Source: Loripinus fragilis | Lineage: Eukaryota > Mollusca > Bivalvia > Lucinida > Lucinidae | Length of the DNA stretch: 64,000 bases | NCBI GenBank assembly: GCA_964019695.1 | Contig: OZ026518.1 | Location: 110,010,508 to 110,074,507, forward strand | Reading direction: 5' to 3' | Shown here: positions 1 through 10,300 of the stretch, piece after piece | How the letters are laid out: each line of letters opens with the position of its first letter | Position numbering within the stretch: the stretch's first letter is position 1 | The notes under the pieces: generated by a model | Databases searched by the model: none | The model's input: only the letters and a program-made list of their open reading frames with translations | What the model was told of the DNA's origin: nothing | Translations under genes and position numbers: made by a program

Positions 1-1530
1 AGCCCATTGAAAAGGGAACTATCTTGTGTGGAATTATATCCGTTTTCTATACAACCAATCAAGGGAAATAATTGTGGTCTGATTCCAACACATCAGTCAA
101 AATTACTTCCCCTTTGTAGCTCTTCAAGTAAAGGGGCATTTAGCCATGTAAATTACAAACACGCTGAGAAAGAAACAAGACTTTTACAGGTTGAAATCTC
201 TTCTCATATGTGTTCTTGTTCCGATGATGGCCATAAGTTGAAATATTTGATTGTTAAATCAAAGTTTCTACTTGCTGAGGATCAGTTTTAAACAGATAAT
301 ATCCGTCAAACCGATTTTTACACTTTACAAGTTTTGATTTTTAGAAAAGCATCTACATTTGATCGGTTTTCTTATGGAAATACCAGTTTACTGCCAATTG
401 TGAGTTAACTCTTTTCTTTTTAAAACAAAATACTTTCAAATTAAATAATCTGCAATGTGAAAAAGGGCTGTTTGTGTGTTTCTGCTCCGGGTAATGGCTC
501 TGGGAACCTTGCCTGACTGCTAGAAATATGGTGCATGTAATAATAACCAGAAAAGACTGGAATAGCTGGTGAGTAGGCCCCTATGTTTTAGTTTAATCAA
601 AGGCTTAGTTGCTCTGATCACTCTCATTTACAGAAAGGTACTCTTTCCAAACAAAGTAAGCCCCACCCCCACCATATGTAACAACCAATCACCTGTGTGA
701 AAGAATCCCCATCCCTTCTGACAATTGAAAATACATTGTATTTTTTTAGACCTGCTGAATGAAAAAGATCAGGCTTCTGCTACAACGCATGAATTTAAGC
801 GGGTGTTTTGGATGTGCAAAAGAACCATCTCATTGAGATGGTTCTTTTGAGTACCCACTACATATTGTGGATGATCGAGAGGTAAGAAAAATATTATTCC
901 AGTACTACATGCTCATCTGGAGGCCTGCCTCTATGTTCAAATTGTTGAATAGAGTAAGAGCATATTCTTTTGAAGGAGTTTGAAAAAAAGTTCTTGAAAT
1001 GGATGTTTAACCAGGGAAAGTACATGTAGGTTTGGGGCAAAAAAATTACATATAAATTTTAGCCATTTTTATATATCCTTTCTTGATGGATAAGATCTCC
1101 AATCAAGTTTGAACCAAAATAGACTAAATTGATGCATCATTTATATTTTTAGGGATCATAGGGTAGAAATACCCCTATATACATATGTATATGAAATGCT
1201 ATATAATTATTTAATGAATTTTTCTCAAATTGTTTAATCAGATGAGATGCTGTATTTCTATGGCATCTCATCTTTATTGTTTATCTATGTTTCCATTCCG
1301 GCATTCATACTCACAGTTCAACAGTCCCATAAAGCCTGACCAGTAGACAAAAAAAGTAAATTGGTGAATTTGGACCTCTAACATTTAAGCTTTCAAAAAA
1401 AAGACTAATCCATCAAAAATATCAAGAAATTACATGTACATGAACTAAACAAGACTTGAAAAGCTATGTACCACACATAAATGTACATGTATAATTCTAG
1501 CATAGAATCAATATACTGACTTAGATGCAA
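1..1530. other. Intergenic DNA, no recognisable gene
   Basis: A 94-codon open frame (7-291, +) runs from near the window edge. Its product has no domain I recognise, and its DNA contains the 'gggaaataa'-type words common in bivalve noncoding DNA, so I do not call it a gene. The remainder is AT-rich with no exon-like segment bounded by good splice sites. A small hairpin of a foldback MITE is listed separately. If a gene lies to the left of the window, its 3' untranslated region could extend into the first 300 bases. Confidence 0.4.
817..849. repeat. Hairpin core of MITE family B (copy 1)
   Basis: A near-perfect inverted repeat with arms AAAAGAACCATCTCA / TGAGATGGTTCTTTT. The same hairpin (usual arm AAAAGAACCGTCTCA) recurs near 5716, 10817, 15540, 22260 and 28930, always followed by a 'gggtaagaaaatatt' type flank. 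It is the centre of a foldback element. Confidence 0.75.
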
Positions 1531-1534
1531 TTCT

Positions 1535-1665
1535 GTGGACTTTAAAGTAAGAATGGAGGCAAAGAACAGGAATAAATAAAATCAAGCCCAGGACACCATA
1601 AGGGAAAGAGACCAAAACACAAGAAAATACCACATATAAGGGAGTAAAGAGCCAAGGTACATGTA
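1535..1665 (-). repeat. Diverged fragment of repeat module G
   Basis: Read on the minus strand this carries the module G series 'cttggctct', 'ctttccc', 'cctgggc', 'ttgatt', then 'cctgttctttgcctcc', as in the copies at 36479-36760 and 47065-47345. A 90-codon minus-strand frame (1508-1780) overlaps it and is explained by the repeat, so it is not a gene. Confidence 0.6.
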
Positions 1666-2034
1666 TTTCCTTCCTTAACTCACCCTCAACCCTGTCAAAA
1701 AGGTCAAAACATTTTTTCTGATCATAATGTGGCATAAAGGGAAAAGTGTAGAACAAACTGCCAAAATTTGTCCAGACCATTTCTCACCAATTGCAACCAT
1801 TCAAGGGGTTGTTTTGTTTTTTTATATGATAAATTTTGATATTATAGATTTTTTTAAAGAAATTTTGAAATATGAAAACCTGGGCTCAAGGGCTGACCAG
1901 AAGGCATGCCCAGGTCCAACTATTTTTTAAAAGTCCTTATATCTCAGAAACCATTCAGATTTTCACCCCTAAACCATATATACTCATATATCTTGTGACA
2001 CAAAGTATCCAGTAATATTGATCAGGAAGGACCT

Positions 2035-3665
2035 ACTTAACGTCAAGGTCAAATTTGCTTCCTAATGCATTTAAATGGGAAAATTTCTGAAAAGTTGATT
2101 TTTTTGAAAACTGTGGAAGCCTTAGTCATTACTCTCACTTGATATGTTTAACCTAATGAGACAATGGCTATAAATAAGTTCCAAAGGTCAAGGTTGACCT
2201 TTGACCTTTCAGCTTAGGTCACTCATATTAGAGTCCTATCAATATATTAAAACATAGTTTTCTCACAAACTGTTGGACCAATTGAACTCAAATTTAATGT
2301 GAAGACTCCTTATGATAAATTAGCCAAAATTTATGTAAAATATTTTGGTCACATGACCAAGATGGCTGCCATGCCCATATATGGTAAAAACCCTTTAAAA
2401 ATCTTCTTCTCCAGAACCAGAAGGCGGATGACCTTGGGATTTGGTATGTAGCGTTGGAGATGTTGGGCCTACCAAGTTTGTTCAAATAATGATCCTAGGT
2501 TGACCTTGACCTTCTTAACGTCAAGGTCAAATTTGCTTCCTAATGCATTTAAATGGGAAAATTTCTGAAAAGTTGATTTGGAAGCCTTAGTAATTACTCT
2601 CACTTGATATGATTATTATAATAACCTAATGAGACAATGGCTATAAATAAGTTCCAAAGGTCAAGGTTGACCTTTGACCTTTCAGCTTAGGTCACTCATG
2701 TTAGAGTCCTATCAATATATTAAAACATAGTTTTCTCACAATCCAATTGACCAATTGAACTCAAATTTCATGTGAAGACTCCTTATGATAAGTTAGTCAA
2801 AATTTATGCAAAATATTTTGGTCACATGACCAAGATGGCCGCCATGCCCATATATGGTAAAAACCCTTTAAAAGTCGTCTTCTCCAGCACCAGAAGGCCA
2901 ATGACCTTGGGACTTGGTATGTAGCTTTGGGGATGTAGGGCCTACCAAGTTTGTTCAAATGATGATCATTAGTTGACCATGACCTACTTAAAGTTAAGGT
3001 CAAATTTTCTTCCTGATGCATTTAAATAGGAAATTTTTTTAAAAGTTATATTTTTGAATACTGTTGAAGCCAAAGTCATTATTCTCACTTGATATGTTAA
3101 ACTTAATGAGACAATGGCTATAAATAAGTTTCAAAGGTAAAGGCCACCACACCCATAAAGGGTAAAAACCCTTTGAATATCTTATTCTCTGCAACAAAAG
3201 GCCAATGGCCTTGGGACTTGGTATGTATTATTTGGGATGTGGTCTCTACCAGGTTTGCACAAATGATGAATCTAGCTTGACCTTGACCTACTTTATGGCA
3301 AGGTCAAATTTGATTCCAAATGCATTTATATGGGAAATATCTTAAAATGTTCATTTTTCTATATCTGTTTAAGCCGAAATCATAATACTTTCGAGAAATG
3401 TTTAACCTTATGAGACAATGGTTTTATATTAGCACCAAATATTAAGCTGACCTGTGACCTTTTATCTAATGCCACTCATTTGGACTGCCACATACCTATC
3501 TAAACATTGGTTTCTCAGAAATCACTGGGCTGTTTGATGGAGTATTTAATAGATTGTTTTAGGTCACTCGACCAAAATGGCTGCAACCCCCATATATGGT
3601 AAAACAAAATATGTTTTATTAATATATCTTGTAGTTGACCTTTACCTATTTTAACATGATTAAAG
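2035..3665 (+). repeat. Diverged tandem repeat, ~475-bp unit, about 3.5 copies
   Basis: Blocks starting near 2038, 2518, 2998 and 3300 repeat the same order of landmarks: 'aaggtcaaatttg', 'gcatttaaatggg', 'tgatatgttta', 'aatgagacaatggctat', 'tggtcacatgaccaa', 'catatatggtaaaa', 'ccttgggacttgg'. The first two units are close copies; the third and fourth are more diverged or partly deleted. The unit is rich in AGGTCA/TGACCT words. Short frames at 2294-2485 and 2797-3021 (-) are parallel readings of two units, not genes. Confidence 0.8.
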
Positions 3666-3699
3666 AGATCAGGTGAGCGCCTCAGGACCTTCAGGTCCT

Positions 3700-4640
3700 C
3701 TAGTTTATATTTTGGAACCCTCAGCACAAGGCTTACAGCAGCACAAGAACAACGGTGGAGGAAAGAATCAAAGGGATTCTTAAACTTTTTTTTTGGGGGG
3801 GGGGGGTGTTTGGGGAAACCTGAGGCTTGCCTCCTTATGATGCATCTACTTTATCAGCTCGCAGTGGCACCAGGCAGTCCCCACCCAATCAAACTAATTT
3901 GGATGCATATAATTTAGAAACATGTATTACATGTACACTATATACTATATATCAATGCAGCAAATACACGTAACGGTGACGTATCTATAGCGGTGATCGG
4001 ACTGCGTGGACACCCAGAAAGATCTGCGCTATTGTTGTTGCATGTAGCATATTTTAAGCCATATTGAAAAAACGACCTTGCATACAAGTATTACAGCAAA
4101 TGCTGTGAGATCATGTCCTGTTATCTTTATATTTTAATTTTCATCATGGTATCCGGGTCCCTTTGTTATAAACAATACTAAGTATTTTAAATTTGTTTTT
4201 GCTATCATTTCCGCAAAGTCAGCAAACATTCTAGTCCGTGACCAGTGTCGAAGCAGCTTTTAGTTCACGCGAAAGGGTCCCTATTTTAGGTCATTGCACA
4301 TGGTGCATGGACGTGTCGTCAAAAGCCGCGCCCACCACGTCCCGCCCATGTCTGCCAACGCACCGTAGCATGTAAATATTGATGTCCAACATTCCCCAAA
4401 CTTGCATTTTTGTTCCCATACTCTCCGAGTGTTTGGTATGGCTTCCCAGGATTCCTTTATTATCCACAGCAGGGACCCATGGGCGCCCGCACTAATAGTT
4501 CATCTGTATGATACACAACATTTTCACTGGTGATTATCAAATTCTAACAATTGCAAAATGCGGAAGTTGTAGGAGTTGTGTGCACACGATTAGGGAAGTA
4601 CTTAGCAGATCATCATGCAACTTTCAGAGAAAAAATGTAT
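3700..4640. other. Intergenic DNA with a CpG-richer patch
   Basis: About 3960-4500 is richer in CG dinucleotides than its surroundings (for example around 4265-4365) and could be an unmethylated regulatory stretch. A 75-codon frame begins at 4508 (+), with a cysteine pattern CGSCRSC near its start. It runs on into a MITE-like segment and I recognise no domain, so it is not called a gene. A poly-G run lies at about 3796-3807. Confidence 0.35.
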
Positions 4641-4659
4641 CGGCTGCTTGCGACACAGC

Positions 4660-4815
4660 GAGTGTCAAAAAGCGCCAATCACCTGCCAATCACAGCAAAA
4701 ATCGTCTGCCTTGTCGTCTGTTAAAATGTTTTTAGAAACCTTGTCGACAAACAGTGTCGACTCAGATCAGACCGCTCCTATAGGAGCAGTCTGATCTGGG
4801 TACACACAGTTTGCC
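4660..4815. repeat. MITE fragment with 'gatctgggt' hairpin
   Basis: The hairpin CAGATCAGACCGCTCCTA / TAGGAGCAGTCTGATCTG lies at 4763-4798, bracketed by 'acaaacagtgt' and 'acacacagtttg'. The same core occurs at about 62790-62845 inside a complete TTAA-flanked MITE, so this is probably a partial copy of that family. Confidence 0.65.
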
Positions 4816-5639
4816 TGTATATTTACTTTTTCAATAATGATAGCAAATATTTGCAGCAGACAGCATTTTCAGTATATTTAAGCTAGTGTTTTAAGGGTTA
4901 CAGCAGACAGGCTTAGCACTAAATTTGGTGTTACGTGTAACAGTATTGCTGTATTAGCATCTGCGCGGTGTCTACAGTTTGCTAAAAGCTACATGTATAG
5001 GTCATAGAATACGCTGTGTTAGCTTCTGGTATGTGTCTTCAGTAAAAAAAATATCAGTACGTCACGATCGAAGGGTCCCTTGTTCAGGCCTCGTCGGAGG
5101 CAATGTGCTGTGTAATTGAGCAAGGAACTGCATCCCCAATGCTTAGTACTGGTCCAACCCAAGAAAAAGTCTCGACATGACTGAAGAATATTGTGAACTG
5201 GGAGCTCTAACGAACAAACAATACCAGTAGGTCACAGATGTGTTAGTGTTTGTTTATATTGTTACCAGTAACAAAAGGGAAACAACCCATAGTATGTTCG
5301 ATCAGATTTTTATTTTTGTCGCGTCAAATACAAATAAAAGCAACAGCAAATATCTCGACCAGCCAGCCGAGGTACAGACCAGCATGTCCGTCTTTGAATC
5401 TGTTGAGCATCTAAAATAAAGGTAACGGGTAAATTCGAAAACCCGACCCAGGAACTGAAACGCTGGACGCATGGGACGCGCGTTTAAATGATTTAGAACA
5501 TTTTTGCGGGACCGGCCCAATTAAAATCGTGATTGTTGTACCTGTTATTTGACGTAAGTTGGGGAAAACACCCATATTGTGTTTTGGCACTTGGAGTGAG
5601 AAATTTTATCTTTTTCCTAACCTTTTTTCACGGCTGATA

Positions 5640-5830
5640 CAAGTTCCAGGACTTTAGTTAAGAGTGTGTAACAGATTTTTTTTTATTTCTCAACCAAAAC
5701 ATATGTTGTGGGTATTCAAAAGAACCGTCTCAATGAGACGGTTCTTTTGAGCACCCAAAACATATACATACAATTATGGGTAAGAAAATATTAACAATTT
5801 TACGCAGATTTTTTTGGGGTTTAAACCTGT
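5640..5830 (+). repeat. MITE family B, copy 2
   Basis: Contains the family landmarks in order: 'ttccaggactttagttaaga', 'accaaaacatatgttgtggg', the perfect hairpin at 5716-5750, 'gcacccaaaacatat', and 'gggtaagaaaat' followed by 'caattttacgc'. Non-coding; the central stem is about 17 bp. Confidence 0.75.
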
Positions 5831-5962
5831 GTACAGCACACACGTCGTCTCATTTGCAGAAACCGGTGGATTTGGACAGATTTCAAACATGACCAGGCTG
5901 TTTTGGCTTTTGTCAGTGGCTGTTCTATGATATTTCTTAAACCAGTTTGTGCAGCCTATTAA

Positions 5963-6158
5963 CCCATTTAAACCGAATGTAATTTCCCTCTCATCAATTG
6001 GATCATTCAATTTTCAGTTTTAAGGTTTGCTGTGAGGTACTTCTCATTTTTATTCAAATTGCAATAGGATTCTCTATAAGCAAACAGTTCCGCGGCGTCT
6101 GATCTGGGTATGCGCCGTTTGTCTATGTCCCACAAAAAGGACGCTATGCTTATGTGGG
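5963..6158. mobile_element. TTAA-flanked (piggyBac-like) MITE
   Basis: 196 bp between TTAA at 5959-5962 and TTAA at 6159-6162. The left end starts CCCATTTAAACCG and the right end reads back CCCACATAAGCATAG. A sister copy with the same ends lies at 47945-48158. TTAA target duplication with a terminus starting CCC is typical of piggyBac-type elements; superfamily assignment is inference. Confidence 0.6.
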
Positions 6159-6299
6159 TTAAAAGGGCTGCTTTGAACCTTTACTGTAGAAAGGTTTGCT
6201 CGCTACCATGAATATAAGCAACCCTGAAATCTCATTACCCATATATTGGCATTGTACCCCCCCCCATATAGTCGATTATCTGCATACCAGCGGGACCCC

Positions 6300-6317
6300 G
6301 TGTGTGTGTGTGTGCGT

Positions 6318-6354
<37 letters not shown>
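6300..6354. repeat. (GT)n microsatellite
   Basis: About 27 GT units with a few GC interruptions. It generates spurious open frames on both strands. Confidence 0.95.
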
Positions 6355-6417
6355 CAAACAATGAATGCGTATACAATGCGCTGCTCGTTTATGTGATAAA
6401 ATCCGTATCAGATAATT

Positions 6418-6656
6418 GAGCTGTGGCATGAGATTTCCAACAATGTGGAATTTTGACATGTTTAGACTCAGACGAGCCTGTGCAGCCTCCTTTTAAGCTA
6501 AGAAACTCCAAATGGTGTTCAGTCAGTAGGTTAACAATCATAGAATACTCAAGCGACTAGCAAAGGCTCTGATCAGACTGAGCGTATGCGCAGGTTGATC
6601 AGAGGCTTTGCTGGTCGCACATACCACATTGTTGGAAATCTCATGCACTGGCTCAT
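6418..6656. mobile_element. MITE family A, copy 1
   Basis: Foldback element with long inverted ends: left 'catgagatttccaacaatgt', right its near-complement before 'gcactggctcat'. The core palindrome around 6572-6603 resembles 'gatcagactgcgc...gcgcaggttgatc'. Same family at 7516, 21171, 26548, 28266 and 46224. Confidence 0.85.
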
Positions 6657-7233
6657 ATGTAAGCACGATGTTATTGTTTTCATAATTTATCAACTAAAAT
6701 TCCGAAAATCCGACAGGCGTATATTTTTTTGCGGTTTTGCGTATACGTATGCACTGTGGTTTGGTAATGCAGCACACACACACTGATAAACATCTACATG
6801 CAAGTGTACATGTGCGAACAGGTGCATTAACCAATAGGTAGGTATCAACTTTAGCTTATGGTGTCGTCTGCTGATGATATTTGCATACGTAGGGCCTGAT
6901 TTGAGTTCAAACCGTTTGATCAGCACATCGTGAAGAGCTTATGAAAGTACGCTACTAAAAGTTTCAGATAGTGCACCCATTTTTAAGGAGATTGTCCTCA
7001 TTCATACTCAGTTGTGGTATTCATTGGAAGCGCCTCGTAGAAATGTTCCCAATGCAGACCGATAAAGTAGATATTGGATTCTTGTCAAAGGGAAACCACC
7101 ATTAAATGACTAACAAAATAGTTACTAGTAAATGAATATTCAACAGTAGCAATATAGATCTTTTTTAGCATACCGTGTCCTGAATCATAGCCGCAAATAT
7201 TATTTTGACTCACGCTATTAGTAACAAGTGGCC

Positions 7234-7329
7234 TGATCATCTGCCAGATGTAGAGAAACATTTTTTGAAGAATTTCGGATTAAATTATCGAAGATTTCTT
7301 TGGAATTACTTTGTGTGACTGGTGCAGAC
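7234..7329 (+). promoter_or_regulatory. Probable 5' leader of the GADD45-like gene, with start-stop uORF
   Basis: The frame of the GADD45 start is closed by TGA at 7234-7236, and no other in-frame ATG lies between there and 7330, which supports the chosen start. The leader contains a minimal upstream ORF, ATG directly followed by TAG, at 7248-7253. No TATA box is obvious. The transcription start is unknown, so inclusion of the uORF in the mRNA is inference. Confidence 0.45.
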
Positions 7330-7337
7330 ATGGGAAA
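7330..7337 (+). CDS. gadd45: GADD45-like coding exon 1 (8 nt)
   Basis: ATGGGAAA followed by the strong donor GTGAGT at 7338. It leaves two bases that complete an AAG codon with the first base of exon 2, so the phase fits. The frame upstream is closed at 7234. Vertebrate exon 1 encodes a longer, poorly conserved N-terminus; another first exon cannot be excluded. Confidence 0.6.
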
Positions 7338-10300
7338 GTGAGTCAGTTTGTTTGTTTACATCTTGTAAAAGTCATTGATCATGTATTGAGTTTGTTTCCT
7401 TTTTAAGTAGAAATCGAATACGTGAAGTTGCACAACATAAACACGGGGCGTGTCATGTCTTTTTGTATCCTTAAATCTCAGTGGACACATGCACTTTTAT
7501 TAAGGTCGAAATTATATGAGCCGTGACTTGAGATTTCCAACGATGTGGTATGTGCGACCAGCAAAGCCTCGGATCAGCCTGCGCATACGCGCAGTCTGAT
7601 CAGAGCCTTTGTTATTCGCTTGAATATTCTATGAGCAGCATTTGGAATTTCTACACTTAAAAGGGGGCTGCACAGGCTGGTCTGAGTCTATACATGTCAG
7701 AATACCACATTGTTGGAAATCACATGTCGTGGCTCATATCGTGATACACTAATAATGCAATTATTTACGCACCTGCTATGCACATTCTTTGCATATTATT
7801 TTTTTACACAATACAAGTGGCTCTGTAGATAATTGCATGCCTGTGTTAATTTGCTAACTTGGCCACCTTTGCTGCGGTTCTTGTTGCTAAATTGACCAGT
7901 TTTGCATCAAAGTGCTAACTTGACCATTTTGGCTGCTGTTCTAGTCACTTACTTGACCATTATTGCAACAAAGTGCTGTTCTTGTTGCTAAACTTGACCA
8001 TTTTGCAACAAAGTGCTACCTTGACAGTTTTGACTGCTGTTCTTTTGTACTAAGTTGGCCATTATTGCACCACAGTGCTAACGTGACCGTTTTGGCTGCA
8101 ATTATTGTTACTCACTTGACCATTATTGCAACAAAGTCCTAATGTGACCATTTTTGCTGCTGTGTTTGTTGCTAACTTGACCATTTTGCAACAAAGTCCT
8201 AATGTGACCATTTTTGCCGCTGTGTTTGTTGCTAACTTGACCATTTTGCAACAAAGTCCTAATGTGACCATTTTTGCCGCTGTGTTTGTTGCTAACTTGA
8301 CCATTTTGCAACAAAGTCCCAATGTGACCATTTTTGCTGCTGTGTTTGTTGCTAACTTGACCATTTTGCAACAAAGTCCTAATGTGACCATTTTTGCTGC
8401 TGTGTTTGTTGCTTACTTGACCATTTTGCAACAAAGTCCTAATGTGACCATCTTTGCTGCTGTGTTTGTTGCTAACTTGACCATTTTGCAACAAAGTGCT
8501 AACGTGACCATTTTTTACTGCTGTTCATGATGCTAACGTGACCATTTTTGCTGCTGTTCCTGTTGCTAACTTGATCATTTTGCAACAAAGTGCTAATGTG
8601 ACCATTTTTTCTGCTGTTCCTGTTGCTAACTTGACCATTTTGCAACAAAGTGCTAACGTTGCCATTTTTGCTGCTGTTCTTGATGCTAACTTGACCATTT
8701 TGCAACAAAGTGCTAACCTGACCAGTTTTTCAACAATTTGCTAACTTGACCATTTTGGCTGTTGTGCTAGTTGCTAACATGACCATTTTTGCCGCTGTTC
8801 TTGTTGCTTACTTGACCATTTTGCAACAAAGTGCTAACTTGACCATTTTTGCTGCTGTTCCTGTTGCTAACTTGACCATTTTGCAACAAAGTGTTAACTT
8901 GACCATTTTGCAACAAAGTGCTAACTTGACCATTTTAGCTGATGTGTTTGTTACTATCTTGACAAATTTTGCAACAAAGTGTTAACTTGACCATTTTTGC
9001 TACTGTTCTTATTTCTAACAGGACCGTTTTTACTGCTGTTTGTGTTACTAATTGACCATTTATGCTGCTGTTACTGCTTCTGCTAACTTGACCGAGCTAT
9101 ACATACAACCAAACTCAGATGAAGCCATGTTATAAGAGTTTCACATTTAAGAGATTTTGTTTATGGCATTTTGTTGTAAGCTGAACCAATTGGTACTTAT
9201 CAACATCCCAGATAGGCTACAGACGTACTATTAGGTGTGAGCCATCGTCTACATATATACCTGCGGTTCTTCTTGCTAGCTCAACAAGTTTTGCAACACA
9301 GAGCTAACTGGACCATTGTGGCTGCTGTTCTTCTTGCTAACTTAACCAGTTTTGCAACAAAGTGCTAACTTGGCTGTTTTAGCTGCTGTTCTTGTTGTTA
9401 GCTTGACCAGTTTTGCAAAAATTTGCTAACTTGACCATTTAAGCTGATGTTCTTGTAGCTCAATTCACCAGTTTTGCAACAAAGTGCTAACTGGACCATT
9501 TTGGCTGCTGTTCTTGTTGCTAACTTGACAAGTTTTGCAACAAAGAATACTTCACCAGTTTGGCTACAGTTCTTGCTGCTCACTTGACCATTTTTGCAAG
9601 AAGTTGCTAACTTGACCATTTATGCTGCTGTTCGTGTTACTAACTTGACCATTTTTGCAACAAGTTGCTAATTTGAAATATTTTGCAGTTGTTCTTGTTT
9701 TTTACTTGACCAAGTTTGCAAACTAAGTGCTAACTTGACCGTTAATGCTACTGTTCTTGATACTAACTTGACCAGTTTTGCAACAGAGTGCTAACTTGAA
9801 TATTTTTGCTTCTGTTCTTGTTGCTAGCTTGACCAGTTTTGAAAAAAGGTGCTTACTTGATCGTTTTAGCTGCTGTTCTTGTTGCCCAATTGACCAGTTT
9901 TGCAACAAAGTGCTAGCTAGACCATTTTTGCTCCTGTTCTTGTTGCTAACTCGACCATTTTGGCTCCTGTTCTTGTTGCTAACTCAACCATTTTGGCTCT
10001 CCTTCTTGTTGCTAACTCGACCAATTATGCTGCTTATTTTGTTGCTAACTCAACCATTTTGGCTCTTGTTCGTGTTGCTATCTCGACCATTATCCTGCTT
10101 ATCGTATTGCTAACGTGACCATTTTGGCTGCTGTTCTTGTTGCTAATTTGACAACCAGTTTTGCAACAATGTGCTAACTTGACCATATTTGCTGTTGTTC
10201 TTGTTGCTCAATGAGACGGTTCTTTTGAGCACCCTTAACATATGTTAAAACAAATGGGTAAGAAAATGTTTACATTTTTTACGCTCATAAATAGTGCTTA

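Noticed and set aside
1508..1780. 90-codon minus-strand frame with hydrophobic C-terminus as a membrane protein
   Set aside because: The DNA is a diverged copy of repeat module G; the hydrophobic run reflects T-rich repeat sequence.
6196..6459. Cys/Val- and His/Thr-rich frames as small secreted proteins
   Set aside because: They are readings of the (GT)n microsatellite on both strands; the same applies to 28858-29175, 41911-42210 and 44409-44657.
8062..8530. Long repetitive open frames on both strands (for example MQQSPNVTIFAAVFVANLTI repeats) as a repeat-protein gene
   Set aside because: They come from a 60-bp minisatellite whose unit length is a multiple of three, so all frames without a stop stay open. 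They are overlapped on the opposite strand by equally long frames and lie in an intron of GADD45.
7853..10205. CRISPR-like array
   Set aside because: The repeats are contiguous 60-bp units without unique spacers, and the window is eukaryotic.
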